Shown here piece by piece: positions 19,012 to 29,737 of a DNA stretch of 64,000 bases. Source of the DNA: Cyanobium sp. N.Huapi 1H5 (GTDB taxonomy: Bacteria > Cyanobacteriota > Cyanobacteriia > PCC-6307 > Cyanobiaceae); contig NZ_JAGQBH010000005.1 of assembly GCF_024345535.1 (NCBI RefSeq), positions 230,779-294,778 of the forward strand, given 5' to 3'. Within the stretch, counting starts at the first letter, position 1. Each line of letters opens with the position of its first letter. The notes beneath the pieces are model-generated. The model did not search any database. It had not been told where the DNA came from and saw only the letters and a list, made by a program, of their open reading frames with translations. The position numbers and the translations under genes were made by a program.

Positions 19012-20103
19012 ATGCTCAAAGCCGGAATCGTCGGGCTGCCCAATGTGGGCAAGTCGACCCTCTTCAACGCCCTGGTGGCCAACGCCCAGGCCCAGGCGGC
19101 CAATTTCCCCTTCTGCACCATCGAGCCCAACGTGGGGGTGGTGGCGGTTCCCGATGAGCGCCTGCAGAAGCTCTCCGATCTCTCCAGTTCCAAGGAGATC
19201 GTGCCGACCCGGGTGGAATTCGTGGACATCGCCGGGCTGGTGAAGGGGGCGAGCCAGGGGGAGGGGCTCGGCAACAAGTTCCTGGCCAACATCCGCGAGG
19301 TGGACGCCATCGTCCACGTCGTGCGCTGCTTCGAGGACGATGACGTGATCCACGTCTCCGGCAGCGTCGACCCGGTGCGGGATGCCGAGGTGATCAACCT
19401 GGAACTGGGGCTGGCGGATCTGGCCCAGATCGAGAAGCGGCGCGAGCGGCTAAAAAAACAGATGCGCACCAGCAAGGAGGCCGCCGCCGAGGACGGCGCC
19501 CTGGCCCGGCTGCAGGCGGAACTGGAACAGGGCGGCGCCGTGCGGCGGGTGAGCCTGAGCGAGGAGGAGCAGGCCCTGGTGCGCAACCTGGGCCTGCTGA
19601 CCGGCAAGCCGATCATCTATGCCACCAACGTCAGTGAGGACGACCTGGCGGAGGGCAACGCCTGGGTGGCCGCCGTCGAAGCCCTGGCTTCCCGGGAGGG
19701 GGCCGAAGCCGTGCGCATCTCCGCCCAGGTGGAGGCCGAGCTGGTGGATCTGGCCGCCGAGGAGCGCTCCGACTACCTGGCCGGGCTGGGGGTGAGCGAG
19801 GGCGGTCTGCAGAGCCTGATCCGCGCCACCTATCGCCTGCTGGGCCTGCGCACCTACTTCACCACCGGCGAGAAGGAGACCCGGGCCTGGACCATCACCG
19901 CCGGCATGACCGCCCCCCAGGCTGCCGGTGTGATCCACACCGATTTCGAGCGCGGCTTCATCCGGGCACAGACCATCGCCTACGCCCAGCTGCTGGAGGC
20001 CGGCACCCTGGCCGAGGCCCGCAACCGGGGCTGGCTGCGCAGCGAGGGCAAGGAGTATGTGGTGGCTGAGGGGGATGTGATGGAGTTCCTGTTCAACGTC
20101 TGA
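19012..20103 (+). CDS. ychF: Redox-regulated ATPase YchF (Obg-related GTPase family)
   Basis: 363 residues, the family length. G1 is [15 protein letters not shown]2/G3 region [24 protein letters not shown], and the adenine-specifying ATNVSEDD replaces NKxD, which explains ATP preference. A coiled-coil region ([12 protein letters not shown]) and a C-terminal TGS domain ([15 protein letters not shown] ... [15 protein letters not shown]) follow. YchF associates with ribosomes and stress responses. The sequence contains a run of seven A at 19451-19457 within the Lys-Lys codons. Followed by a dehydrogenase gene 9 bases on. Confidence 0.96.
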   Translation: MLKAGIVGLPNVGKSTLFNALVANAQAQAANFPFCTIEPNVGVVAVPDERLQKLSDLSSSKEIVPTRVEFVDIAGLVKGASQGEGLGNKFLANIREVDAIVHVVRCFEDDDVIHVSGSVDPVRDAEVINLELGLADLAQIEKRRERLKKQMRTSKEAAAEDGALARLQAELEQGGAVRRVSLSEEEQALVRNLGLLTGKPIIYATNVSEDDLAEGNAWVAAVEALASREGAEAVRISAQVEAELVDLAAEERSDYLAGLGVSEGGLQSLIRATYRLLGLRTYFTTGEKETRAWTITAGMTAPQAAGVIHTDFERGFIRAQTIAYAQLLEAGTLAEARNRGWLRSEGKEYVVAEGDVMEFLFNV

Positions 20104-20112
20104 GGCCGTCCG

Positions 20113-21003
20113 GTGTCCCAGTCCGTCGGTTTCATCGGTCTCGGGGCCCTGGGCGCGCCGATGGCGGCCAACCTGCTGGCCCACGGCTTCCCGCTCACAG
20201 TCCATAACCGCCATCGGGAGCGGGAGCTGCCCCTGGCCGCCGCCGGGGCCACACGGGCGGCCACGCCGGCGGTGGCGGCCCGGGGCGCCGCTGTGCTGGC
20301 CCTCTGCCTGAGCGACGATGCGGCGGTGGCGGCGGTGCTGCTGGGGGAGGGGGGCGACAGTGCGGCCGCCGCCGTGGCCGGATTGGCGCCCGGGGCCCTG
20401 GTGATCGACTTCTCCACCATCGCGCCGCAGACCTCCCGGGCCATGGCCGCCGCCCTGGCCGAGCGCGGTGTGGCCTACCTGGATGCGCCGGTGACCGGCG
20501 GCACCGAGGGGGCCAGAGCCGGCACCCTCTCGGTGCTGGTGGGGGGAGCGGCCGCCGACCTGGAGCGGGCCCGGCCGCTGCTGGAGGCCGTGGGTCGCAC
20601 GATCACGGCGATCGGTCCGGTGGGGGCGGGCCAGGCGGCGAAGGCCGTCAACCAGGTGCTGGTGGCGGGCAGCTACGCGGCGGTGGCCGAGGCCCTGGCC
20701 CTGGGGCAGCGGCTCGGCCTGCCGATGGAGGAGGTGCGGCAGGCGCTGCTCGGCGGGGCCGCCGGCTCCTGGGCCCTGGAGCACCGTGGCGGCGCCATGC
20801 TGCGGGGCGAGTTCCCGCTCGGGTTCCGCCTGCGGCTGCATCGCAAGGATCTGGCGATCGCCCTGGAGGCCGCCGCCGCCGGGGGGCTGGGGATGCCGGT
20901 GGCCGAGCTGGTGGCGGCGATGGAGGACGACCTGATCGCGGCGGGCCATGGCGACGAGGACGTGTCGGCCCTGGCCCGCTGGTTCAGCGCCAGCTCCCGG
21001 TGA
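20113..21003 (+). CDS. Beta-hydroxyacid dehydrogenase (3-hydroxyisobutyrate dehydrogenase / glyoxylate reductase family)
   Basis: 296 residues from a GTG. NAD(P)-binding [21 protein letters not shown] opens the protein; the substrate loop is [24 protein letters not shown] near residue 120; the catalytic Lys lies in [22 protein letters not shown] near residue 175. The C-terminal helical domain includes [17 protein letters not shown]. Family members reduce 3-hydroxyisobutyrate, tartronate semialdehyde, glyoxylate or succinic semialdehyde; which is not decidable here. It lies 9 bases after ychF and is probably cotranscribed. Confidence 0.85.
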   Translation: MSQSVGFIGLGALGAPMAANLLAHGFPLTVHNRHRERELPLAAAGATRAATPAVAARGAAVLALCLSDDAAVAAVLLGEGGDSAAAAVAGLAPGALVIDFSTIAPQTSRAMAAALAERGVAYLDAPVTGGTEGARAGTLSVLVGGAAADLERARPLLEAVGRTITAIGPVGAGQAAKAVNQVLVAGSYAAVAEALALGQRLGLPMEEVRQALLGGAAGSWALEHRGGAMLRGEFPLGFRLRLHRKDLAIALEAAAAGGLGMPVAELVAAMEDDLIAAGHGDEDVSALARWFSASSR

Positions 21004-21065
21004 GCAGCTCTGGCTCCCTACCTTGGTGCCGCTCCTGTGGTGGTGGCCGCCAGGCCGTTGACTTA

Positions 21066-21790
<725 letters not shown>

Positions 21791-21794
<4 letters not shown>

Positions 21795-24442
21795 GTCAGG
21801 GGGATGCACCGCCCGTGGTCCGCAACGGGCCCCTGTGGCGCCTGGCGGCCCGGCGCTGGCGCCGCCGCCCGCTCCAGTACCTGCTCTGCATCCTGGGTAT
21901 CGCCCTGGGGGTGGCGATGCTGGTGTCGATCGATCTGGCCAGCGGCTCGGCCCAGCGGGCCTTCGCCCTCTCCACCGACGCCATCACCGGCCGCACCAGC
22001 CATCGCCTGGTGGCAATCGGGCCCGGTGGCGTCCCGGACAGCACCTTCGTGGAGCTGCGCCGCCGCTTTCCGGAGATTCCCGCCGCGCCGGTGATCGAGG
22101 CCTACGGCCGGGCCGAGGAGCTGGACGGGGAACTGCTGCGGCTGGTGGGGGTCGATCTGTTCAGCGAGGGTCCGTTCCGCGGCCTGCTGGGCGGCGACGG
22201 CGATGGCCAGGGGAGCGGCGGCCAAGGTGGCGGTGGCCGACCAGGCGGCAGGGGCTTCGTTCCCTTCCTCACCGAGCCCGGCACGGCCGTGATCGCCGCC
22301 GACACCGCCGCGCGCTACGGCCTCCACCCCGGCGCCGCCGACGCCTCCGGCATCCTGCATCTCGATCTGGCCGGGCGGACGTCGGCCCTGCGGCTGGTGG
22401 GCAGCGTCAGCAGCGATTCGGCCCTGGAGCGCCGGGGGCTGGAGACCCTGCTGCTGGTCGACATCGCCACCGCCCAGGACCTGCTCGCCCCCGCCGGCGT
22501 CGCTGCGGCCCCGGCGCTGGGCCACATCGATCTGATCCTCGAGGGCCCCGCCCAGGAGCAGGCCGTCCGCACCTGGTTGCCCGCCGGGTTGAAGCTGGAG
22601 ACGGCGGCGGCCCGCGGCAACGCCGTGCAGCAGATGACGGCCGCCTTCGAGCTCAACCTCACCGCCATGAGCCTGCTGGCCATGGTGGTGGGCATCTTTC
22701 TCATCTACAACACGGTCACCTTCAGCGTCGTCCAGCGCCGCAGCCTCTTCGGGGTGCTGCGCTGCCTGGGGGTGACCCGGCGCCAGCTGTTCACCCTGAT
22801 CCTGGGGGAGGCGGCCCTGTTCAGCCTGGTGGGGTCCCTGCTGGGCCTGGCGCTGGGGGTGGTGCTGGGGCGCACCGTCGTCGGCCTGATCACCCAGACG
22901 ATCAACGATTTCTACTTCGTGGTCTCCGTGCGGCAGATCAGCCTGTCGGGCTTCACCCTGGCCAAGGGAATGGCCGTGGGGGTGGCCTCGGCCCTGGTGG
23001 CCTCGGCCCTGCCCGCCTGGGAAGCGATGGCCACCCCGCCGCAGATGACCCTGCAGCGCTCCAGCCTCGAAGCCGGCTGGCAGCGACTGCTGCCCTGGTT
23101 CCTGCCGGTGGCCGCCCTCAGCGGCGGCCTGGGGGTGCTGCTGCTCCGCTGGGACAGCCGGGACCTGGTGCCCGCCTTCGCCGGCCTGTTCGCCCTGCTG
23201 ATGGGGGCCGCCCTGCTGATGCCGCCGGTGCTGGCCGCCGCCATGGCGGTCCTGGGCAGGGCCGGCGGCGGCCTGGGGGTGGTGGCCCGCCTCGCTCCCC
23301 GCGACATCCTGCGCTCCCTCAGCCGCACCGCGGTGGCCGTCGCGGCCCTGATGGTGGCGGTGTCGGTGATCGTGGGGCTCTCGATCATGATCGGCTCCTT
23401 CCGGGGCACGGTGGTCACCTGGCTCGACCAGACCCTCCAGGCCGATCTGTTCGTCTCCCCGCCCAGCACCACCGCCAACCGGGTGCTGGGCAAGGTGGAT
23501 CCCGCCATCGTCCAGTCCGTCGCGGCGCTCCCCGACCTGCGGGCCCTGGTCACCTTCAACAGCTTCGACGTGCGCCTGGTCGACCAGGACCGGGACATCA
23601 CCCTGATCGCCGCCGGTGGCGATATCTCCGCCGGCCGGCGCCCCTACGCCTGGGTCCGCCCGGGCGTCGACGATCCCTTCGCCGCCCTGGCGGCCCGCGA
23701 GGGGGTGATCCTCTCCGAGGCCGTCTACCTGCGCGACGGCCAGGGCGCCATTCCCGAGCAGGTCAGGCTCGAAACCCCTGACGGCGAGCGCAGTTTCCCG
23801 GTGGTCGCCGTCTTCTACGACTATTCCTCCGACCGCGGCAGCGTGCTGATGGACCGCTCCCAGGTGGTGGAGCTCTGGCATGACGACAACGTCGCCTCCC
23901 TGGGGCTGTTCCTGGCCCCGGGCGTGGAGCCCGAGGCGGTGGCCGCCGACCTGCGGGAGGGTTTCCGCAGCCGCCAGAGCCTGCTGGTCCAGACCAACGG
24001 CGCCCTGCGGCGGGGATCGCTGGAGATCTTCGATCGCACCTTCGCCATCACCGGCGCCCTGCAGCTGCTGACGGTGCTGGTGGCCTTCATCGGCATCTTC
24101 AGCACCCTGATGAGCCTGCAGCTGGAGCGGGGCCGGGAGTTCGCCGTGCTGAGGGCCGGCGGCATGACGCCTTTCCAACTGGGGCGCCTCACCCTGCTGG
24201 AGACCGGCTTGATGGGTCTGCTGGCCGGCACCTGCTCGATGCCCCTGGGCTACGGGCTGGCCTGGGTCCTGGTGCATGTGATCAACGTGCGCTCCTTCGG
24301 CTGGACCCTGCAGATCGCCCTGGAGCCCCGCTTCTTCGTCCAGTCCCTGCTGGTCGCCGTGGGTGCGGCGCTGCTGGCGGGCCTCTACCCGGCCCTGCGC
24401 CTCGGGCGCATGAACATCAGCGAGGCGCTGCGGCAGGAATGA
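21791..24442 (+). CDS. ABC transporter permease with two FtsX domains (AttF/AttG- or LolCE-like fusion)
   Basis: 883 residues. It opens with a cytoplasmic helix and TM1 ([20 protein letters not shown]), a large periplasmic domain, and an FtsX domain near residues 290-420 ([42 protein letters not shown]). A second set follows near 490-880 ([20 protein letters not shown] and [24 protein letters not shown]). So one chain holds both permease halves. A Gly-rich insertion (about residues 135-155) sits in the first periplasmic domain. It is coupled to the ATPase gene and to the next gene by ATGA overlaps. Confidence 0.88.
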
Positions 24443-25611
24443 ACCACCCCCATCCCCTTCGGACCCTGCTGGCCCTGGTGGCCGTGCTGCTGCTGAACCT
24501 GGCCGGAGCGGCCCCGGCCGGGGCCAGCAGCGGCATCCGCTGGGGGGAGGCGCCGGAACCCGAGGGATTCGTGCGGGCCTTCAGCCCGCTTCGCTGGCAG
24601 TTCCCCGCCGACTTCGGCCCCCATCCCGAGTACCGGACCGAATGGTGGTACTACACGGGCAATCTGGAGGGCGACGACGGACGCCCCTTCGGCTACCAGC
24701 TGACGTTCTTCCGCCAGGCCCTGGCCCCCGTCGCTCCCGACGCGGCCGGCGCGGCTGCGAGCGCCGGCTCCCGCTGGCGCTCGCCCCAGGTCTTCTCCGC
24801 CCACTTCACCGTCAGCGACATCGCCGCCGGTTCCTTCCTGCAGGAGGAGCGCTTCGCCCGCGGCGCCCTGGGCCTGGCCGGGGCCGAGGCGGATCCCTAT
24901 GCGGTGTGGCTCAACGACTGGCGCATCAGCGCCGATGGCCCCGACCGGGTGCGGCTCCAGGCTGCCACTGACTCCATGGCCATCGATCTGAGCCTCCGCC
25001 AGAGCCGGCCCCCGGTGCTCCAGGGCCAGGACGGCCTCAGCCGCAAGGGGCCCGAAGCGGGCAACGCGTCGCACTACTACTCCCTGGTGCAGCAGCCCAC
25101 CGAGGGCACGGTCACCGTGGCGGGCCGTGCCTACGCCGTCCGCGGCGTCAGCTGGAAGGACCATGAGTTCTCCACCAGCGTCCTCAGCCCGGGCACCGTG
25201 GGCTGGGACTGGTTCTCCGCCCAGTTCGAGGACGGCTCCGCCCTGATGCTCTATGGCCTGCGCCGGGAGGACGGCGGCAAGGAGCCCTTCAGCGGCGGCC
25301 GCTGGATCGCCGGCGACGAGACGGTGGAGCTCGGCGCCGACGACTACATCCTCACGGTGAAGCGCACCTGGCGCAGCCCCCACAGCGGTGCCACCTACCC
25401 CGCCGCCTGGACGCTCACGATTCCACGGCTGGACCTGGAGCTGGCGATCACGCCGCAGATGGCCGATCAGGAGCTGACCACGGCCTCGGCCACCTACTGG
25501 GAGGGGGCGCTGCGCTACGAGGGCCACCGGGGCGAGCGGCCGCTGCAGGGCCGCGGCTATGGCGAGCTCACCGGTTACGTCGACCGCCTCGATGGCCTGC
25601 GGGGTGGGTGA
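24439..25611 (+). CDS. Secreted AttH/CrtC-type lipocalin-like protein
   Basis: 390 residues. A signal peptide of about 30 residues ends near PAGASS. The conserved start of the domain is [22 protein letters not shown], then [49 protein letters not shown] and [12 protein letters not shown]. This is the DUF2006 / carotenoid 1,2-hydratase-like family, a double lipocalin-like fold that binds hydrophobic ligands; most members are not carotenoid hydratases. Coupled by ATGA to an FtsX-type permease, it is probably the periplasmic ligand carrier of that ABC system. Confidence 0.85.
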   Translation: MNHPHPLRTLLALVAVLLLNLAGAAPAGASSGIRWGEAPEPEGFVRAFSPLRWQFPADFGPHPEYRTEWWYYTGNLEGDDGRPFGYQLTFFRQALAPVAPDAAGAAASAGSRWRSPQVFSAHFTVSDIAAGSFLQEERFARGALGLAGAEADPYAVWLNDWRISADGPDRVRLQAATDSMAIDLSLRQSRPPVLQGQDGLSRKGPEAGNASHYYSLVQQPTEGTVTVAGRAYAVRGVSWKDHEFSTSVLSPGTVGWDWFSAQFEDGSALMLYGLRREDGGKEPFSGGRWIAGDETVELGADDYILTVKRTWRSPHSGATYPAAWTLTIPRLDLELAITPQMADQELTTASATYWEGALRYEGHRGERPLQGRGYGELTGYVDRLDGLRGG

Positions 25612-25645
25612 TCGGCGAGGATGGCCCCAGCAGGAGCGAAGGGCC

Positions 25646-25879
25646 ATGGCAGCAGCGGACCATCCCGGGATTCCGTCCCCCCCTGAGGAGGAGGCCGGCG
25701 ACGCCGCCGCGGCTGCCGCCGAGCATCCCCACAACTTCGAGGTCCAGAAGGAGATCCACCGCCGCATCCGCAACGATCCGGATTACGACGACTGGGAGTA
25801 CGGCACCGAGCCCCTGCCCCACGAGGCCTGGGTGGAGCGGCAGGCGGCCGCTTCAAAGGAGCGCCCGGCGGGGGCCTAG
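25646..25879 (+). CDS. Conserved-looking small acidic protein of unknown function
   Basis: 77 residues from the ATG at 25646. The N-terminus is Ala/Glu-rich; the second half reads FEVQKEIHRRIRNDPDYDDWE then PLPHEAWVERQAAA, with regular helical and Trp/Tyr-bearing pattern that looks coded. No domain recognised. It follows the lipocalin-like gene by 34 bases and overlaps the convergent MFS gene by 27 bases. Confidence 0.55.
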   Translation: MAAADHPGIPSPPEEEAGDAAAAAAEHPHNFEVQKEIHRRIRNDPDYDDWEYGTEPLPHEAWVERQAAASKERPAGA

Positions 25880-27094
25880 GCCCCGCACCAGCGGCAGTCC
25901 CCCCAGGCAGGCCAGGGCCATCAGCAGCCAGAGTCCGGCCCCATGGCCCTGGCCGTCCAGCAGCCGGCCGGCCAGCAGGGGCGCGCCGAAGCCGCTGATG
26001 GCGAAGCACTGGGACAGCAGCGCCAGGGCCAGGCCCTGGTGCTCGATGGGGCTGCGTTCCACCACGGCCTCGGTGGCGGTGGGCAGGAAGCAGGCGATCC
26101 CGAGGGCCAGGGGCAGCTGGGCGAGCAGCAGCAGGGCCAGACCCCGTTCGCTGAAGGCGGAGGCCGCCAGCAGCAGGTTGCCGGCCGCGAAGCTCAGCAG
26201 GCTCAGGGTCAGACCCGTCGTCACCGGCCGGCGGGCCAGGGCCTGTCCCACGGGCCACTGCAGGAGCAGCAGCAGCGCCAGCTGCAGGCCGATGGTGAGG
26301 GCACCCAGGCTCACCGGCAGGGCGCGCCGCAGCAGGCTGCCCCGCACCAGCTCCAGGGGCAGGGCGCTCTGCATCAGGGCCGGCATGGCTGTGGCCAGCA
26401 CGGCGACGGCCAGCAATGGCGCCAGGCCGGGCAGCCAGGGGCCCCAGGGGCTGGGGTGGGCCAACCGCTCCCTGGGCCTGGGATCCGGCAGCCCCTGGCG
26501 CGACAGCACCAGCAGCAGCACCAGCATGCAGCCGATGTCCACGGCGTAGATTCCGCGCAGCCATCCTCGCCAGGCGAGCACCGCCCCCACCAGGGCCCCG
26601 GTGGCGATGCCCAGGGCATCGGCGCTGCGCATCAGGGCGAAGGCCCGGCCCGAACCCACCGGGGTGCCCGAGCCCACCGGCACGCAGCTGAGCGGCACCG
26701 CCAGCTCGATCGCCGGCCAGTAGAACCCCACCGCCACGCCGAGCAGCACCTGCCCCTGCAGGTAGCCGCCGAAGGAGCCGGCCGCCATCAGCCTGGCGTC
26801 GCCGGCGATGGCCATCAGGGCCGCCAGCTGCACCGGAACCGCGCAGTTCAGGCCCCGATCCAGCAGGACCCCACTGAGGATCCGGCCGAAGGTGCCCGCC
26901 ACCGCGGCCAGGGCCAGCCCTTCGGTGACGCGGGCCGCGCTGAACTGCGCCTGGTGGAACACCATCGGCGTCAGATAGAGCACGCCGCCCGCCCCCAGCA
27001 TGGCGATCAGGCGGATCAGGGCGACATGGCGCAGGGCTGCTGGAAACTGGGTGAACCAGGACCGCGCCCTGGCCCTCCCCTGTGCCTGTTCCAC
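25853..27094 (-). CDS. Major facilitator superfamily transporter
   Basis: About 413 residues with twelve predicted TM segments in two halves. The loop 2-3 motif is GRILSGVLLDRG, near residue 70, and the central cytoplasmic loop holds RQGLPDPRPRERL. Late segments include FLPTATEAVVERSPIEHQGLALALL. The substrate is not evident. The GTG at 27094 overlaps the 5' end of the divergent hydrolase gene by 13 bases, so one of the two starts may lie further in; no better ATG precedes TM1. Confidence 0.85.
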   Translation of the reverse strand: MEQAQGRARARSWFTQFPAALRHVALIRLIAMLGAGGVLYLTPMVFHQAQFSAARVTEGLALAAVAGTFGRILSGVLLDRGLNCAVPVQLAALMAIAGDARLMAAGSFGGYLQGQVLLGVAVGFYWPAIELAVPLSCVPVGSGTPVGSGRAFALMRSADALGIATGALVGAVLAWRGWLRGIYAVDIGCMLVLLLVLSRQGLPDPRPRERLAHPSPWGPWLPGLAPLLAVAVLATAMPALMQSALPLELVRGSLLRRALPVSLGALTIGLQLALLLLLQWPVGQALARRPVTTGLTLSLLSFAAGNLLLAASAFSERGLALLLLAQLPLALGIACFLPTATEAVVERSPIEHQGLALALLSQCFAISGFGAPLLAGRLLDGQGHGAGLWLLMALACLGGLPLVRGLGPRRALL

Positions 27095-28683
27095 TCCGCC
27101 TTCGCCTGTTCAAGGGTCTGCTGGCCAGTCTGCTGATCGCCGGGACGCCCCTCGTGCCCCCGGTTGCGGCGGCGGAGGTGCTGGAGCTGCGCTTTGACGG
27201 GCTGGAGCTGCCTGTGAACCTCGAGCAGCTCGACGGCTGGACCCGCAGCCCGGCCGGCCGGTCCGGCGGCGGCGATCTGGCGGTCTGGCTGGATCTGCTC
27301 GACCCCCGCAGTCGCCAGGACCTCAAGGTCCTGCTGCGCGCCCCCCTGCTGCGGGACACCAGCTTCGGCCAGCAGCTGCTCGACAGCTGGGCCGGCAGCC
27401 AGATGATGGCCCGCCTGGGGGACCTGCTGACCACGGCCGACGGCCGCAGCACCACGGCGGTGCTGCAGACGACGCTGCGCCGCCTGCTGGAGTCCCGTCA
27501 GGACGTCTCCACCATCGGCCTGCTGCGGGCCCTGCCGGTGCAGCGGCTGAGCCTCCAGCTCGACGGGCTCTACGAGCTGGCCGTTCAGTGGCGCCAGCAG
27601 ATCGACCTGCAGCGCCAGGCCCTGCGGCGCCTCCAGGCCCTGGCCCTGCCGGAGCGGCGCACCGTTCCCCTGGCCTTCGCCGATCGCACCCCCCTGAGCC
27701 CCCGGCGGCTGGGGCTGGCCGTGGACCACCGCCAGCAGCCCCTGCCGCTGGAGATCTGGCCGGCGGTGGCGCCGGCCCCTGGCCGGGGGAACGGGGCCCC
27801 GCAGCGGCCGTGGCTGCTGCTGCTGCCCGGCCTGGGGGGGAATGCCGACCAGTTCGGCTGGCTGGCCAGCGAGCTGGCCGAACGGGGCTGGCCGGTGGTG
27901 GTGGTGCAGCACCCCGGCAGTGACGGCCCCGCCCTCAAGGCCGCCCTCGACGGCCAGCGGCCCCCGCCGGGCGCCGAGACCCTGGCCATCCGGCTGGCCG
28001 ACATCGAGGCGGTGCTGGCGGCCCAGCGCCGGGGCGATCTGCCGGTGCGGGGCCGGGGGGTGGTGCTGCTCGGCCATTCGATGGGGGCCCTCTCCGCCCT
28101 GCTGGCGGCGGGGGTGGTGCCGGAGGCGGGCCTCGCCGGGCGCTGCCGCAAGGCCCTCGACCGCCTGCCGATCGCCAACCCTTCCCGGCTGCTGCAGTGC
28201 CAGCTGCCCAGCACCGACCTTCCGAAGCGCCTCTCCCCCCCGGCCGAGCTGCGGGGGCTGGTGCTGCTCAACAGCTTCGGCAGCCTGCTCTGGCCGCGGC
28301 GGGGGCTGGCCTCGCTGGGGGTGCCGGTGCTGATGGTCGGCGGCAGCCTCGACCTGGTGACACCGCCGCTGGAGGAGCAGCTGCGCCTGTTTCTGCAGGG
28401 GCGGGATCCCCGCAGCCGGCTGGTGATGGTGGAGGGGGGCAGCCATTTCTCCCCCGTGCGGCTGATGCCCAGCGATGAAGTGCTCTTCCGCCTCGATGAG
28501 GAGCTGGTGGGGGTGGACCCGGCCCGGGTGCAGTCGGCGCTGCTGCGCCTCACCACCGAATACCTCCAGACCCTGGAGCAGCCCCTGCTGCTGCCGGCCC
28601 AGCGGCGGGTGCAGCAGGGGGTGACCCTCGACGTGCTCGACGCCGCCGCCGCCCGGCGCTGGAAGTCTGGCCTGAAGCCCTGA
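27082..28683 (+). CDS. Exported alpha/beta hydrolase with N-terminal DUF1400 domain
   Basis: 533 residues from a GTG. A signal peptide (FKGLLASLLIAGTPLVPPVAAA) is followed by a DUF1400-type region (about 30-190, including LDLLDPRSRQDLKVLLRAPLLRDTSFGQQLL), typical of cyanobacterial dienelactone-hydrolase-like proteins. The hydrolase domain has LLLLPGLGGNADQF (oxyanion loop), the nucleophile in GHSMGALSALLAAG near residue 335, LMVGGSLDLVTPP with the Asp, and the His in GGSHFSPV. Substrate unknown. The 5' end overlaps the divergent MFS gene. Confidence 0.85.
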   Translation: MPVPLRLRLFKGLLASLLIAGTPLVPPVAAAEVLELRFDGLELPVNLEQLDGWTRSPAGRSGGGDLAVWLDLLDPRSRQDLKVLLRAPLLRDTSFGQQLLDSWAGSQMMARLGDLLTTADGRSTTAVLQTTLRRLLESRQDVSTIGLLRALPVQRLSLQLDGLYELAVQWRQQIDLQRQALRRLQALALPERRTVPLAFADRTPLSPRRLGLAVDHRQQPLPLEIWPAVAPAPGRGNGAPQRPWLLLLPGLGGNADQFGWLASELAERGWPVVVVQHPGSDGPALKAALDGQRPPPGAETLAIRLADIEAVLAAQRRGDLPVRGRGVVLLGHSMGALSALLAAGVVPEAGLAGRCRKALDRLPIANPSRLLQCQLPSTDLPKRLSPPAELRGLVLLNSFGSLLWPRRGLASLGVPVLMVGGSLDLVTPPLEEQLRLFLQGRDPRSRLVMVEGGSHFSPVRLMPSDEVLFRLDEELVGVDPARVQSALLRLTTEYLQTLEQPLLLPAQRRVQQGVTLDVLDAAAARRWKSGLKP

Positions 28684-28717
28684 CCCACCGGCCGCGTCCC
28701 CGGCTCCGGCCCGGTGC

Positions 28718-29737
28718 TCAGAAGCGGATGCGCGGATCGAGCAGGGCCACCAGCAGGTCCACCAGAACGGTCACCAGCACCACCAGGGCCGCCACCACCA
28801 CCACGATCCCCTGCACCACGGGATAGTCGCGCTGAGCGATCGCCTCCTGCAGCCGGAAGGCGATGCCGGGCCAGGAGTAGGTGACCTCGATCAGCAGGGC
28901 GCCGCCGATCAGGGAGGCCACGGTGATGCCGGTGATCGTCAGCACCGGCAGCAGGGCGTTGGGCAGGGCGTGGTGCAGCACCACCCGCCGCTCGCTCAGG
29001 CCCCGGCTGCGGGCCGCCTCCACATAGTCGGAGCCGAGGGCACGGCGCAGGTTGAGCCGCAGGGCATTGGTGAAGATGCCGCTGAGCAGCAGGCCCAGGG
29101 TGGCCGCCGGCAGCACCAGGTGGCGCAGGCTGCCGGCCAGCTGGCCCCAGTCGCCGGCCAGGAGGCTGTCGAGCAGGTAGAAGCCCGTGCCTTCCGGGGG
29201 CATCAGGGTGGCGGGGAAGCGTCCCCCCACCGGCAGCCAGCCCAGCCAGACGGCGAACACCAGCTGGACCACCATCGCGGCCCAGAAGGGGGGCAGGGCG
29301 TAGGTGCCGATGCCGTAGAGCCGGCCGGCCAGATCGATGCGCCCCTCCGGGCGGGCGATGCCGCTGAAGCCCACCGCCAGACCCGTCACGGCGGCCAGCA
29401 CCAGGGCCACCACGCCGAGTTCCAGGCTGGCGGGCAGGCTGGCCTGGATGATGCCGGTCACCGGTTCGCCGTTGGTGAGCGAGGTGCCCAGGTCGCCCCG
29501 CAGCAGATGGCCGAGGAACCGGCCGTACTGCTCGGGCAGGGGCAGATCCAGACCCAGCTGGGCCCGCAGGGCGGCGCGGGCCGCTTCCGGGGCGCGGGTG
29601 CCCAGCAGGGCGTCGATCGGATCACCGGGGGCCACCCGCAGCAGCAGGAACACCAGCGAGGCGATCAGCCAGAGCATCACTGGAGCCAGGGCCAGGCGGG
29701 AGGCCAGGTAGCGCGCCAGGTCGGAACGGCGGCTCAT
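28718..29737 (-). CDS. ABC transporter permease, dipeptide/oligopeptide (DppB) type
   Basis: 339 residues from the ATG at 29737, which overlaps the stop of the binding-protein gene (ATGA). The N-terminus is DppB-like (LIASLVFLLLRVAPGDPIDALLG), then LRAQLGLDLPLPEQYGRFLGHLLRGDLGTSL. The EAA loop reads DYVEAARSRGLSERRVVLHHALPNALLPV. The final TM pair includes VDLLVALLDPRIRF at the C-terminus. It imports peptides or similar solutes together with the upstream binding protein. The usual second permease (DppC) and the ATPases are not adjacent. Confidence 0.9.
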   Translation of the reverse strand: MSRRSDLARYLASRLALAPVMLWLIASLVFLLLRVAPGDPIDALLGTRAPEAARAALRAQLGLDLPLPEQYGRFLGHLLRGDLGTSLTNGEPVTGIIQASLPASLELGVVALVLAAVTGLAVGFSGIARPEGRIDLAGRLYGIGTYALPPFWAAMVVQLVFAVWLGWLPVGGRFPATLMPPEGTGFYLLDSLLAGDWGQLAGSLRHLVLPAATLGLLLSGIFTNALRLNLRRALGSDYVEAARSRGLSERRVVLHHALPNALLPVLTITGITVASLIGGALLIEVTYSWPGIAFRLQEAIAQRDYPVVQGIVVVVAALVVLVTVLVDLLVALLDPRIRF

